Assembly: GCF_014076415.1 (NCBI RefSeq)
Contig: NZ_CP043568.1
Span: forward strand, 3,162,001-3,226,000
Reading direction: 5' to 3'
DNA: 64,000 nt
Origin: Comamonas testosteroni
Lineage (GTDB): Bacteria; Pseudomonadota; Gammaproteobacteria; Burkholderiales; Burkholderiaceae_C
Of the stretch, positions 1 through 8,310 are shown piece by piece (position 1 is the first letter of the stretch; each line of letters begins with the position of its first letter). The position numbers and the translations under genes are program-made. The notes beneath the pieces were generated by a model, which saw only the letters and a list, made by a program, of their open reading frames with translations, did no database searches and was not told the origin of the DNA.

Positions 1-1
1 G

Positions 2-103
2 GCCAAGAAGCCGCGCCGCCGCACCCAGCACACCCCGGCGCTGATGACGATCAACCGTGTGCGCGCCGGCACCACCAACCACCTGAATTTGCAGCTGTTC
101 TAG
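2..103 (+). CDS. C-terminal end of an upstream element gene (partial)
   Basis: The window opens inside a reading frame of 33 codons that ends in TAG at 101-103. The visible tail is rich in Arg, Lys, Thr and Asn and ends in ...NLQLF. The next gene has its ribosome site (AGGAGC) overlapping this stop codon, so the two are probably co-transcribed. Too little is visible to name a family. Its place ahead of a run of mini-genes and a methyltransferase suggests a prophage or integrated-element gene. Confidence 0.5.
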   Translation, partial: AKKPRRRTQHTPALMTINRVRAGTTNHLNLQLF

Positions 104-114
104 GAGCCCCCGCC

Positions 115-249
115 ATGCGACTCTTTGTCCTGACATGCGGTTGCGTCTCCATCCAGCACATAGCCCGCAGCACCGCCGAAGCTTTCGAGCACGGCTTCAA
201 CGAGCTGGGTCATCTAGGCATGGGGATCTCCTGCCGATGCATCCGATAG
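115..249 (+). CDS. small hypothetical protein of the element (44 aa)
   Basis: A 44-codon frame starts at ATG 115, seven bases after AGGAGC. The product begins MRLFVLTCGC and has four cysteines (two near the N-terminus, two near the C-terminus), but I recognise no family. Its end overlaps the next gene by 13 bases, as is usual in compact phage or island cassettes. The good ribosome site and the packing are the evidence that it is real; the function is unknown. Confidence 0.45.
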   Translation: MRLFVLTCGCVSIQHIARSTAEAFEHGFNELGHLGMGISCRCIR

Positions 250-467
250 ACACCGTGCTGCACGAGCTGCAGCACCGCGACCGACAGCGCAGCCGCCTGC
301 TGCGCCTCATGCAGAGCCAGGCAGCAACCGCCGCCACGCCTGCACCCTCTCTCAATACCTACTTTCAAACCGAGCTGCAGCAAGCGCTGCGCGCCATGAA
401 GCATGCAAAGGAGCAACGCCATGTCCACCCGTTCTATCGTGATCTTCGGCCCTCGCGGCTGCGGTAA
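237..467 (+). CDS. small hypothetical protein of the element (76 aa)
   Basis: The frame starts at ATG 237, inside the end of the previous mini-gene. It encodes 76 residues with an Arg/Gln/His-rich helical first third (HELQHRDRQRSRLLRLM), a short Ala/Pro linker, then a second likely helix. It overlaps the next gene by 47 bases. It has no recognisable domain. The composition suggests a small nucleic-acid-associated or regulatory protein, but that is only an inference. Confidence 0.4.
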   Translation: MHPIDTVLHELQHRDRQRSRLLRLMQSQAATAATPAPSLNTYFQTELQQALRAMKHAKEQRHVHPFYRDLRPSRLR

Positions 468-678
468 AGCCAGCCAGGCAGCACGCCTGCAGCAGCACTT
501 CGGCCTCAGCAAGGTTTACGACACCGACTGCGAAGGCCTGACCAGCGCCCGCCAGCTGCCACGCCATGACACGCTGATCCTGGCCAACACCCAGCCGCAG
601 CACTGCCCCGTGCGCAGCATGAGCTTTGAGCAAGCCGTGCGCCAGATGGACCAGGCACCCAGCCACGCCCATGGCTGA
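421..678 (+). CDS. mini P-loop-like protein (85 aa)
   Basis: ATG 421 follows AAAGGAGC at good spacing. Residues 5-17 read IVIFGPRGCGKAS, a hydrophobic strand plus a Walker A-like loop in which Ala replaces the usual Ser or Thr after the Lys. The rest of a normal P-loop NTPase is absent because the protein is only 85 residues long. It may be a small nucleotide-binding protein or a decayed kinase-like fold kept by the element. It overlaps the next gene by 8 bases, so translation is probably coupled. Confidence 0.5.
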   Translation: MSTRSIVIFGPRGCGKASQAARLQQHFGLSKVYDTDCEGLTSARQLPRHDTLILANTQPQHCPVRSMSFEQAVRQMDQAPSHAHG

Positions 679-868
679 AGCCTTCAAGACCACATGGGCC
701 GGTGGCGAGGTGCTGATTCCCAAAGCCCAGGTGGAGGCCGAAGCCCGCGAGGCCTACTACGCATGCCGCGATGCCAATGAGGCCTGCCCCTATCCCTTCC
801 ACACCGACGCCGCCCTGCACTGGCTGGCGACCTTCAACCTCTGCATCCCGCTACCCGTCAACAGGTAG
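671..868 (+). CDS. small hypothetical protein of the element (65 aa)
   Basis: The frame starts at ATG 671 and encodes 65 residues. The start is coupled to the end of the P-loop-like mini-gene. The sequence has an acidic/Ala helix around residues 20-35 (VEAEAREAYYACRDANEAC) and an aromatic C-terminal half (YPFHTDAALHWLATFNLC). No family is recognised. The next gene begins 9 bases after the stop, in the same tightly packed cassette. Confidence 0.45.
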   Translation: MAEAFKTTWAGGEVLIPKAQVEAEAREAYYACRDANEACPYPFHTDAALHWLATFNLCIPLPVNR

Positions 869-877
869 CCATACCCC

Positions 878-1111
878 ATGACCACCACCCACATTCCCAA
901 AGGCGGCATGTGCACAACCTGCACCGATGGCTCCAAAGCCTGCGCAGATCTGCAGTTCGAGAGCATGCAGCCGGTCCAGCGCTACCCCGACGGCATCACT
1001 GCCGTGAAGTGCACCAGCCACAGCGCACCTGCTGCCGCACCGCCGCTCTGCATCAGCTGCGGCGCACGCAACAACCCGCTGCCCGACGGCAGCCTGCCCT
1101 GCGGTCACTGA
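878..1111 (+). CDS. Cys-rich small protein, possible zinc-binding (77 aa)
   Basis: This 77-residue protein has paired cysteines: CTTC near residues 12-15, then C at about 22 and 46, then CISC near 59-62 and a final C. CxxC pairs of this kind usually bind zinc. It is the last mini-gene before the methyltransferase and is followed by a hairpin-like stretch (GCCCGCCAAC...GCGGGC) near 1128-1147. I do not recognise the family. A DNA-binding or chaperone-like zinc knuckle is plausible but not shown. Confidence 0.5.
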   Translation: MTTTHIPKGGMCTTCTDGSKACADLQFESMQPVQRYPDGITAVKCTSHSAPAAAPPLCISCGARNNPLPDGSLPCGH

Positions 1112-1168
1112 CCGCGCCACCAATCACAGCCCGCCAACTGCGCGGGCTTTGTCATTTCTGGAGCCCTA

Positions 1169-3025
1169 ATGCTTACCCCTCAATTTGTGCTGGCACTGTC
1201 TGCCAAGCTGGTGATTGACCTGTTTGCCGGTGGCGGCGGAGCCAGCACAGGCATTGAGCAGGCCATCGGCCGACCAGTTGACATTGCAATCAACCATGAC
1301 GCCGACGCCATCGGCATGCATGAGGCCAATCACCCCCAGACGCGCCATTACCGCGCCGACATCTGGGAGGTCTGCCCCCGTCAAGCCACGGGCGGGCAGC
1401 CGGTGGGCCTGCTGCATGCATCCCCGGATTGCACCCACCACAGCCAGGCGCTGGGCGGCCAGCCGCGCAGCAAGGAAATTCGCTCTCTGGCCTGGGTGGT
1501 ACCGCGCTGGGGCGGCATTGCCAAGCCTGATGTCATCACCCTGGAGAACGTGGAGCAGATGCTGCTCTGGTGCAGGCTAATTGCCAAGCGCTGCCCAGAA
1601 ACCGGCCGCGTCATCACCCTGGACAAGATCAAGGATGCCAAGGGCAAGACCACCTACCGCGTTGCAGACCCTGGCGAGCGTGTGCCACGCAATAACCAGT
1701 ATCTGGTGCCAGACAAGAAGCAACTGGGCAAGACCTGGAATCGCTTTGTGCAGATGCTGCGCAATCAGGGCTATGTCGTGCAGTGGCGCGTGATCTGCAA
1801 TGCAGACCTGGGCTGCCACAGCACCCGGACGCGCCTATACATGATCGCCCGACGCGACGGCCTGCCCATCATCTGGCCCGAGAAGACCCACGCCAAGAAG
1901 CCAGTAGGCAAGCTCAAGCCCCACAAGCCTGCTGCCGACTGCATCGACTGGAGTATTCCTGGCACAAGCATCTTTGGCCGAAAGAAGCCATTGGCCGAGG
2001 CGACAATGCGCCGCATCCAGCACGGCATGCAGAAATATGTGCTGGGAAGCAAGGAGCCGTTCATTGTTGAAGGGGCCGCCCGTGCATTCACTCCGGTGAC
2101 CCACACCCGAGACATTTCGTACAACGTCCAAGACCCCATGCGGACCATCACAACCGCAAAGGGTGGCGAGACTGCGCTGATGTCCGCGCACATCGTACAA
2201 GTGGGCGACGGTGAGCGACAGGGCCAAGAGCCGCGCGCCATGGACATTCAATCCGCCATCGGCACGGTAGTCGCGGGCAGCGTCAAACATGCTGTGGCGT
2301 CGGCATATCTCGTGCAGGCCGGGCACGGCGAAGGCTCAGGCACCACAAAGCGCCGCAGCCATGGGACGAACGACATCACGGGACCCGTGGGCACAGTGAC
2401 CGCCAGCGGCGGCGGGCAAAGCTTGGCAACGGCGTTCATGGTGCAGGCTAATGGCGGGTTCAACACCACGCCGGCCCGTGATCTGCGCGGTGGCATGTCC
2501 ACGGTGACGACAAGCGGCAGTCAGCAACAGCTGGCGGTGGCCCATCTGACCACCCTGCGCCGCAATAGCGTCGGCAAGTCTCTGGCCGAGCCCCTGCCAG
2601 TTGTTTGTGCTGGTGGCGAGCATCATGGCCTGGTGCAGTACGAACTGAGCCAGGACGATGAAGCCGGTGCATTGCGTTGTGCGGCCTTTCTGATGCGCTA
2701 CCACGGCAGCGGCGGGCAATGGGCGGATCTACGCGAACCAACCACGACTGTCACGACGCGCGACCGCCTGGCTCTGGTGACGGTCTGGCTCAAGGGCGAA
2801 CCGTGGGTAATCGTAGACATCACGCTGCGCATGCTTGTGCCGCGCGAGCTCTACAACGCTCAGGACTTCCCGCCTAACTACATCATTGATCGCACGGCAG
2901 CAGGCAAACCCCTGACGAAAACGGCACAGGTGCGAATGGCCGGCAACAGCGTCAGCCCCCTACCGATGCGACTGATCGTCGCCGCGAACTACATCGAAGC
3001 AGGCCAGCTCCGCAAAGTAGCCTGA
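1169..3025 (+). CDS. phage-type DNA (cytosine-5-)-methyltransferase
   Basis: This 618-residue protein transfers methyl groups from S-adenosylmethionine to cytosine in DNA. Motif I is DLFAGGGG at residues 17-24. Motif IV reads SPDCTHHS at 85-92 with the nucleophile Cys88; the usual PPC is SPDC here. Motif VI is ENV at 126-128 and motif VIII is YMIARRDG. The terminal motif X-like block is QVRMAGNSVSP near the C-terminus. The long middle part (about 300-500) would be the target-recognition region and has repeated V-T-T/T-V-T blocks. No restriction enzyme lies beside it, so it looks like a solitary, probably anti-restriction, prophage enzyme. The start follows CTGGAGCCCTA. Confidence 0.9.
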   Translation: MLTPQFVLALSAKLVIDLFAGGGGASTGIEQAIGRPVDIAINHDADAIGMHEANHPQTRHYRADIWEVCPRQATGGQPVGLLHASPDCTHHSQALGGQPRSKEIRSLAWVVPRWGGIAKPDVITLENVEQMLLWCRLIAKRCPETGRVITLDKIKDAKGKTTYRVADPGERVPRNNQYLVPDKKQLGKTWNRFVQMLRNQGYVVQWRVICNADLGCHSTRTRLYMIARRDGLPIIWPEKTHAKKPVGKLKPHKPAADCIDWSIPGTSIFGRKKPLAEATMRRIQHGMQKYVLGSKEPFIVEGAARAFTPVTHTRDISYNVQDPMRTITTAKGGETALMSAHIVQVGDGERQGQEPRAMDIQSAIGTVVAGSVKHAVASAYLVQAGHGEGSGTTKRRSHGTNDITGPVGTVTASGGGQSLATAFMVQANGGFNTTPARDLRGGMSTVTTSGSQQQLAVAHLTTLRRNSVGKSLAEPLPVVCAGGEHHGLVQYELSQDDEAGALRCAAFLMRYHGSGGQWADLREPTTTVTTRDRLALVTVWLKGEPWVIVDITLRMLVPRELYNAQDFPPNYIIDRTAAGKPLTKTAQVRMAGNSVSPLPMRLIVAANYIEAGQLRKVA

Positions 3026-3081
3026 ACACCAACACCCCAGCCCGCAGCCGCAGGCTTTCGTATTCTTTATGGAGAACAAAA

Positions 3082-3285
3082 ATGAAGCTCTTGGACCGCA
3101 AAGCTCTTTGCTCTAAAGTACCCTACTCTGATCGCTATATTCTCAAGCTGGAGTCCATTGGCCAGTTCCCGAAACGAATAGTCCTATCGCCGCGTAGAGT
3201 GGCATGGGATGAGGCAGAAGTAGACGCCTGGATCGAGGAGCGCCGCCAAGCCAATATGAAGGCGTCAGCGCCTCTCGGACAATAG
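3082..3285 (+). CDS. AlpA-like/excisionase-like small DNA-binding protein
   Basis: This 67-residue protein has the layout of AlpA-type MerR-fold regulators. A short helix-turn (MKLLDRKALCSKVPYSDRYI) is followed by the wing-like FPKRIVLSPRRVAWDEAEVDAWI, where the W-x-x-x-E-V-x-x-W-I ending is typical. Such proteins act as excision or transcription factors of prophages and islands. It follows the methyltransferase by 56 bases, with GGAGAAC before ATG 3082, and precedes a strong terminator. An integrase gene is not in the window. Confidence 0.75.
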   Translation: MKLLDRKALCSKVPYSDRYILKLESIGQFPKRIVLSPRRVAWDEAEVDAWIEERRQANMKASAPLGQ

Positions 3286-3451
3286 ACTAACCAAGTCAAT
3301 ATTATTCATGGTATCTGGGATGGTATCTGGCGCAGGCGCAGCGCCACATACCGCACCGGATAAGGATTTCAGAGCCGTATGAATATTTGAGTGGGAATAA
3401 AGCGCTGTCGTGAACTGACTGACACGCAAGCTTTAGACTTTTTTCTCATGT

Positions 3452-3477
3452 AAGCCCGTGTTTTCACGGGCTTTTTT
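3452..3477 (+). terminator. rho-independent terminator at the element edge
   Basis: A perfect 9-bp stem, AAGCCCGTG / CACGGGCTT, with a TTTT loop is followed by TTTT. It lies 170 bases after the AlpA-like gene and just before the IS110 remnant, so it probably closes the element's transcript. Upstream, between 3310 and 3332, the 10-mer TGGTATCTGG occurs twice, 12 bp apart, which may mark an attachment or integrase-related site. Confidence 0.85.
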
Positions 3478-3495
3478 CATTTCCATGCAACTCTA

Positions 3496-3895
3496 TCTGG
3501 AACGACACTGGCAATGGTCACCACTGTGGGCAAGTTCAAGCAATTCAAGAACGGTGCACAGTTTGCTGCCTGGCTTGGTTTGAGGCCCAGACAGAATTCC
3601 AGCGCAGGCAAATCCAATCTAGGTGCCATCACCAAACGAGGCGATAGCTACCTGCGCACTTTGCTGGTGCAAGGGGCCAAGGCCGCTGTGCCGACCGGCA
3701 AACACAACCTACAACCTCGACCCTATCTCCCAATGGGTGATGGCCTTGAGGCAGCGCAGTGGCTGGCAAGAAACCTCCGTGGCTTTAGCCAACAAAAATG
3801 CACGCATCCTTTGGGCGCTCATGACACAGGAGCGTACCTACGAAGCAGCCCATATCACCGAACGCCCCAGGCCACCCGTCTTTGCCGTTGCCTGA
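3496..3895 (+). pseudogene. IS110-family transposase, C-terminal remnant, frameshifted
   Basis: The first frame reads ...TTLAMVTTVGKFKQFKNG, then FAAWLGLRPRQNSSAGK and ITKRGDSYLRTLL. This is the Transposase_20 region of IS110/IS1111 transposases. Near 3700 the similarity moves to the +1 frame, which continues DPISQWVMALRQRSGW, ...NARILWALMTQERTY and ends at TGA 3893-3895. The N-terminal DEDD catalytic half is missing, so the copy is both truncated and frameshifted and cannot move by itself. It abuts the terminator of the prophage-like cassette. Confidence 0.85.
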
Positions 3896-4202
3896 GACAG
3901 GCACTTCAACATGCAAGACGTGAAATCAAAGATGCAATGAACAGGTCAGACCAGCAGCAGGCAAGCTCGGTTGTTGCATTGTGAGTCGCAAGACGTCACG
4001 AGATTTGAATGGAGCCCTGCTGCGCGGTTTGTTTCTAGGGGTGCACACCTCGTGCCTAACCCCGTCCGTAGATGTGCAGCCTGTTCCTCGTTTCAAGCAC
4101 CTGAGTCGTCCTGGCAGCCAGGTCAGTCACAAGTTACTGAGCAGCGCTTGCGTTGATGGGAAGTCCCTGTAATGCAACAACGCCATTCGCGGGCTTAAGC
4201 AG
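3896..4202. other. tail of the IS110 remnant, no gene
   Basis: No convincing gene is present. The 11-mer GTTGTTGCATT near 3970 and its reverse complement AATGCAACAAC near 4171 form a separated inverted pair of about 200 bp. They may be leftover terminal or flanking sequence of the insertion. Confidence 0.4.
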
Positions 4203-4322
4203 CTACACATTGGGCTGCTCTATCGGATCGACCGGCAGTTCTGCAGGCGGCTGATCATTTGGCGGATCAATCGGATCCGGCTTGGGCTCCGGTTCTTTGA
4301 GCGGGTTCTTCTGAAGAGTCAT
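4203..4322 (-). CDS. small Pro/Asp-rich protein (39 aa)
   Basis: This short frame starts at 4322 behind a good ribosome site (AAGGAGATTGCCGCC before ATG). The product is 39 residues, dominated by Pro, Asp and Glu, in KEPEPKPDPIDPPND-type repeats with no hydrophobic segment. Such proteins are usually disordered and poorly annotated. The ribosome site and clean composition support it; the function is unknown. Confidence 0.5.
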   Translation of the reverse strand: MTLQKNPLKEPEPKPDPIDPPNDQPPAELPVDPIEQPNV

Positions 4323-4451
4323 GGCGGCAATCTCCTTGCAATGATGAAGTAGGTGCCGAAAAGATTGGCGAAGGAGTCACAGACACAATGGGTAGCAGCG
4401 CCATAGATATCTGACATCTCTGACGAGCTGTGGGCAGCATTCGGATGAGAC

Positions 4452-4670
4452 TCAGGATATCTCGAAAATGTCGCCATCCGACAATGCCGCGCTCTCATGG
4501 TAGATGTCGTAGAGGTACTGAGGCAGCTCCTCATGAGTGATCTCGGGGGGAACGACCAGATCCACCGGGCCAAGCTTTCCATCGAGTCCAACCGCAAAGC
4601 AGCGCCATCCCGAGTTGCTGCGCTCTATGGCCAGGATGTCGCCAAACACATTGAATCGGTACTTTTCCAT
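4452..4670 (-). CDS. small conserved protein, DUF7661-like (72 aa)
   Basis: The 72-residue protein starts MEKYRFNVFGDILAIERSNS and continues with GWRCFAVGLDGK and an acidic C-terminal helix (ELPQYLYDIYHESA). This matches, from memory, a small family now called DUF7661 that is found in proteobacteria with no known role. It stands alone, on the opposite strand from the short gene at 4955. Codon usage and the intact frame suggest a working gene. Confidence 0.7.
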   Translation of the reverse strand: MEKYRFNVFGDILAIERSNSGWRCFAVGLDGKLGPVDLVVPPEITHEELPQYLYDIYHESAALSDGDIFEIS

Positions 4671-4954
4671 AGCTGCTCCACTGTTGAGCCTTGCATGCTA
4701 GCCGCATCTGCTCGCCAGTCTCGGACAGCCTGTGGCACCTGAATTGCAGAACCTGTGCATCAAGAGCCATCAGCCCGAAGCCTTGTCAGCGTCGATGGAA
4801 AGGAAGCATCGCGTTTTTCTTGGCAGTCGCATCCATCCTGCTTATGCACCAAAGCTGACGTTTTACTTATTGGATAGGGCTTCAAGGTTATTAAAAAGAG
4901 TACTGTGGCTCTTGGCGATCGATCTTGATTCGTCATCCAGGACTGGAGGTCTAT

Positions 4955-5137
4955 ATGCCAGATAGCCGTATTCCCCCGCCAATCCAGAAGTTCTGGGAAA
5001 CCACCAAGGAGATGTTCTCCATGGACAAGGATTTCCCTGCGCCGCCCCAACTAGACCCGCAAGAGCCCACAGACATGGAAAAAAAGCAGGAGGAAGAGAG
5101 ACTGCTGCGCATGCGCCACAACTACCGACACTGGTAG
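4955..5137 (+). CDS. small hypothetical protein (60 aa)
   Basis: I chose ATG 4955 because GGAGG lies seven bases upstream. The product has 60 residues: an N-terminal PPPIQKFWETTKEMF helix, a Pro-rich linker (PAPPQLDPQEP) and a charged C-terminal helix (EKKQEEERLLRMRHNYRHW). It has no signal peptide or membrane segment. A perfect terminator follows 36 bases after the stop. The function is unknown. Confidence 0.6.
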   Translation: MPDSRIPPPIQKFWETTKEMFSMDKDFPAPPQLDPQEPTDMEKKQEEERLLRMRHNYRHW

Positions 5138-5173
5138 CCCCGTCTCCTGAATCCAGCCTTGCGATTGGTTTTC

Positions 5174-5197
5174 AACCACCTCTAAAGGTGGTTTTTT
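5174..5197 (+). terminator. rho-independent terminator
   Basis: An 8-bp stem, AACCACCT / AGGTGGTT, with a four-base loop is followed by TTTT. It closes the short gene at 4955-5137. Confidence 0.85.
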
Positions 5198-5339
5198 GTT
5201 GCCTTGAGATACAAAAGCATGAGCACTTGGACCGGATCATGCCTAGGCCGCAGAAGAAATGCAGCGATAAGATGAATCGAGAACCGTGAAGCTGGAGACG
5301 AAACTCACAGCAGTATCAAGTGGAACACCAAGGAGCCCC

Positions 5340-6092
5340 ATGAAAAACAAAGTCGTGCTCATCACCGGAGGCAGCCGAGGCATTGGTGCAGCCACCGCCC
5401 TGCAAGCAGCAGCGGCAGGCTGGGATGTACTGCTCAGCTTCAATACAGACCAGACGGCAGCCGATGCGGTTGTCTCGCAAATCACGGAGATGGGCAGGCA
5501 CGCCATGGCCATTCAGGCGGATATGGGCTGCGAAGAGCAGATTCGCCGTCTCTTTGCCGTGGCAGATGTACAGTTCGGGCGCCTGGACGCCCTGGTCAAC
5601 AACGCAGGTATTGTGGACACGGCACAGACGCTGGCCGAGTTCAGTTTGCAGCGCCTTGAGCGAATGTTTCGAATCAACACCATAGGCGCTTTTCTTTGCG
5701 CTCGCGAAGCGGTGCATCGTATGAGCACTGCCAATGGCGGCCATGGTGGAGCCATCGTGAATGTGTCCAGCATTGCAGCAAGACTTGGCGCGCCACGCCA
5801 GTACGTCGACTACGCGGCATCCAAGGGTGCTGTGGATGTGATGACTCTGGGGCTGGCCAAGGAAGTGGCGGCGGAAGGCATCCGTGTCAACGCTGTCCGT
5901 CCCGGTCTCATTGAAACGGATATTCATGCCAGCGGGGGACAGCCGGACAGGGTTCAGCGCCTGGCCGCCGGCATTCCCATGAAGCGCGGAGGAACGGCTC
6001 TGGAGGTTGCCAATGCAATCGTATGGCTCATCTCGGACGAGTCGCCGTACACCACAGGTAGCCTGATCGAAATTTCGGGCGGCAACCTCTAA
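5340..6092 (+). CDS. SDR family NAD(P)-dependent oxidoreductase
   Basis: This is a classical short-chain dehydrogenase/reductase of 250 residues, the standard length. The dinucleotide loop TGGSRGIG is at residues 9-16, NNAG at about 88-91, the catalytic Ser in NVSSIA, and the YAASK catalytic pair further on. A conserved PG turn follows (RVNAVRPGLIETD). Start ATG 5340 follows AAGGAG. It stands alone, so the substrate cannot be inferred; the overall look is of FabG-like/glucose-dehydrogenase-like SDRs. Confidence 0.9.
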   Translation: MKNKVVLITGGSRGIGAATALQAAAAGWDVLLSFNTDQTAADAVVSQITEMGRHAMAIQADMGCEEQIRRLFAVADVQFGRLDALVNNAGIVDTAQTLAEFSLQRLERMFRINTIGAFLCAREAVHRMSTANGGHGGAIVNVSSIAARLGAPRQYVDYAASKGAVDVMTLGLAKEVAAEGIRVNAVRPGLIETDIHASGGQPDRVQRLAAGIPMKRGGTALEVANAIVWLISDESPYTTGSLIEISGGNL

Positions 6093-6254
6093 CCGGGCAG
6101 CCGCCCAACCACGGCCTGCCCCCTGGTAGTCACACCAGGTGACACGGCGTTTTGCGTCAACCCGGACGTGTTGGCTCGCTGTCCCATGAACTGGCAAATC
6201 GCGGCGTTATCTGTTTTCAGCCTTCGCTCGACCGCGCCAGTCGAGGCCTGTCAA

Positions 6255-6539
6255 TCAGCGATGGCCATGACCATGACCGCCATCTGGGCGATGGCCTCCA
6301 TGCGGTGGACGGTGATTTCCATGCCCTCCGTGGCCTGGATGAGACCTGTGGTGCGGTGGACGGTGCGCGTGATGATGGTGATAGTACCCAGGCCTATATG
6401 CAGGCCGCCCATAGTAGTACGAGCCGCCATAAGGCTGATAGATGTAGGTATCGCTATACCCGTAGCTGTATCCAGGGCCTGCCGCGTAGCAGCCCGACAA
6501 AAGCAAGACGAGCGCACAGACTCCAAACAGTTTCTTCAT
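6255..6539 (-). CDS. His/Gly/Tyr-rich lipoprotein (94 aa)
   Basis: The N-terminus MKKLFGVCALVLLLSGCYAAG carries a lipobox (LSGC) with the lipidated Cys at residue 17. The mature part has a Tyr/Gly-rich stretch and then a His/Gly/Pro-rich tail with many HH and GHG repeats. Lipoproteins like this are common in Burkholderiales and may bind metal through His, but that is inference. A second lipoprotein gene lies 360 bases away on the same strand. Confidence 0.75.
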   Translation of the reverse strand: MKKLFGVCALVLLLSGCYAAGPGYSYGYSDTYIYQPYGGSYYYGRPAYRPGYYHHHHAHRPPHHRSHPGHGGHGNHRPPHGGHRPDGGHGHGHR

Positions 6540-6902
6540 GTGCGAAGTTTAGACGGACCGAAATCGCGCAGGTTTTCAATGTGTAAGCCCGGCTTTGTGC
6601 ACACAATTGCCGGCGTCTCAAGGAGCTTTCTTTTGCCATGCTCCACGACGTCCGCCCGCTGGCGAAGGCGCGCCGGTTGCATCCGGGAAATGCCTGCAAA
6701 TGGCCGGATGGCCGCTTGAAGGCAAGCCGGCCTGCTTTTGCAGGCTTCCGCCTGGTCACCGCAGCTGCTGGGAATGGCAGCTATGCCCTGCACTCGCCCC
6801 AGCAAAGGCACTGCGCAATAGGTTCACCCGCCCAGGAGTGCATACCCTGTTGCCGAACTACCGTACTGCAACACTGCGTAATGTTTGACCCGTAACGCTG
6901 CA
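6540..6902. other. intergenic region between two lipoprotein genes
   Basis: No supported gene is present. A hairpin (GCCTGC, TTTT loop, GCAGGC) is at about 6732-6747 and may end minus-strand transcription of the upstream lipoprotein gene. The remainder shows no recognisable element. Confidence 0.4.
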
Positions 6903-7217
6903 CTAATAGCCCCAGCTTTGGCCCCCTGGGTAAGTGCGCCCGCCACTCAATCCGGAACCCGGCCACGGCCACAGGCTGCCTTGATTCTCATGGCCCTCGT
7001 TTCCGCGGTCACGAAAGTGATCCCGGTCCCAGTCGTTTTCAAAGTCGATTGAGCGATCCCGCTGTTGAATATCGTTGTTTCGAAGATCCTGATCCGCATT
7101 CTTCTCGACCTGGTGGGAACCTGGATCCACTCCTTGCCCATTGACCGGCCTCTGCATCACGCATCCGGTCAATATCAAGGTCAAGGCAAACGCGGTCAGT
7201 GCAACTAGCTCTTTCAT
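6903..7217 (-). CDS. small lipoprotein, acidic (104 aa)
   Basis: From the ATG at 7217 the protein reads MKELVALTAFALTLILTGCVMQR, a clear lipoprotein signal with Cys19. The mature region is hydrophilic and rich in Asp, Asn, Arg and Gly (DLRNNDIQQRDRSIDFENDWDRDHF), ending in a Gly/Trp-rich tail. A longer upstream frame exists but would bury the signal peptide, so I chose the internal start. No family is recognised. Confidence 0.65.
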   Translation of the reverse strand: MKELVALTAFALTLILTGCVMQRPVNGQGVDPGSHQVEKNADQDLRNNDIQQRDRSIDFENDWDRDHFRDRGNEGHENQGSLWPWPGSGLSGGRTYPGGQSWGY

Positions 7218-7446
7218 GGCGGCCCTTTCTACAGGTGGCACTGACAGCCTATTCCTGCCCACGGATACCCGTGTAAAGCGATGTTCTGCGGCACGACAGG
7301 AAGCTCGCGCATTGGAGCCTCTGCATCGAACAGATCCTGCATCGCCCTGCCCCTCCATTCAGACTCGTGACATTCGCAGCAGTGCAAAGATGCAGGAAGC
7401 ACTGTTCTCCCAGCTCCTGGAGGGCTCTCGGAAAAAGATCGCGCGA

Positions 7447-8310
7447 CTACTCTTTTGCCACGGCAGGCTTGCCGCCAAATCGGGTGACCACAACCAATGA
7501 GATACCGCCAAGTATGGCAGCGCCAGCCAGGGTCAGCCGCATGGTCCAGGGCTCTCCCAGCAGGGAAACGGCACCGATGGCGGCCAGCAAGGGAACGCTC
7601 AGCTGTATGGATGCAGCAGCACCCGCCTTCAGCTGGGGTAGCGCCGCATACCATGCGACGTAGCCCAATCCGGAAGTCAGCATTCCGGAGCACAGCGCAT
7701 ACATCAATCCTGCCGTGCTCAATGAGGCTTGCCCCTGCACCAACACGAGCATCAGCAGCGAAAGCGGTACCGTCCGTAAGAAATTTCCTGCCGTCACGCC
7801 AACCGGATCGGTTGCGCCCTTGCCGAGCAAGGAATACAGCCCCCAGGCAACCCCTGCCAGGAGCATGAGCAAAGCCGCCCCCAGGGGCGGTGCCGAGAGT
7901 CCGGGTCGCAGCAACACCACCAGGCCGCCGAAAGCCAGCACCAATCCGCCCCATTGTCGGGGTGCGAGTGTCTCGCCGCGACAAAGGCCCACGCCCACCA
8001 TCGTCGCCTGCACCGCGCCAAAAAGCAGCAAGGCACCGACGCCGGCCGACAGACTCCCATAGGCGAAGGAAAACAATGCGGCATAAGCGAACAACAAGCC
8101 CGCCGACATCCAGTTGCCAACGCCAGTAGAGGGAGCGCGTTTCAGGCTCACGACCAGCGCCAGCATTGCCGCACCCGAAGCCAGGCGCACTGCCGTAAAG
8201 CTCGCGGCATCAATGGAGTGGGATTGGAGCGCAAGGCGGCACAACAGCGAGTTGCCGGCAAAGGCCAGCATCGCCAGACCAGTCAACACAGTGGTGTGAA
8301 ACAAGGGCAT
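7447..8310 (-). CDS. EamA/DMT-family transporter
   Basis: This is an integral membrane protein of 287 residues with about ten hydrophobic helices arranged as two EamA repeats, the usual length and plan of RhaT/YdcZ-superfamily exporters. It starts MPLFHTTVLTGLAMLAFAGNSLLCRLAL; the FAGNSLLCRLAL stretch is a typical first helix. An alternative start at 8349 adds 13 residues. It stands alone without a neighbouring regulator, so the substrate is unknown; amino acids or metabolites are usual for the family. Confidence 0.85.
   Translation of the reverse strand: MPLFHTTVLTGLAMLAFAGNSLLCRLALQSHSIDAASFTAVRLASGAAMLALVVSLKRAPSTGVGNWMSAGLLFAYAALFSFAYGSLSAGVGALLLFGAVQATMVGVGLCRGETLAPRQWGGLVLAFGGLVVLLRPGLSAPPLGAALLMLLAGVAWGLYSLLGKGATDPVGVTAGNFLRTVPLSLLMLVLVQGQASLSTAGLMYALCSGMLTSGLGYVAWYAALPQLKAGAAASIQLSVPLLAAIGAVSLLGEPWTMRLTLAGAAILGGISLVVVTRFGGKPAVAKE

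Noticed and set aside
5316..6197. A 293-aa frame antisense to the SDR gene
   Set aside because: The SDR has all its catalytic motifs on the plus strand. The antisense frame shows only composition effects.
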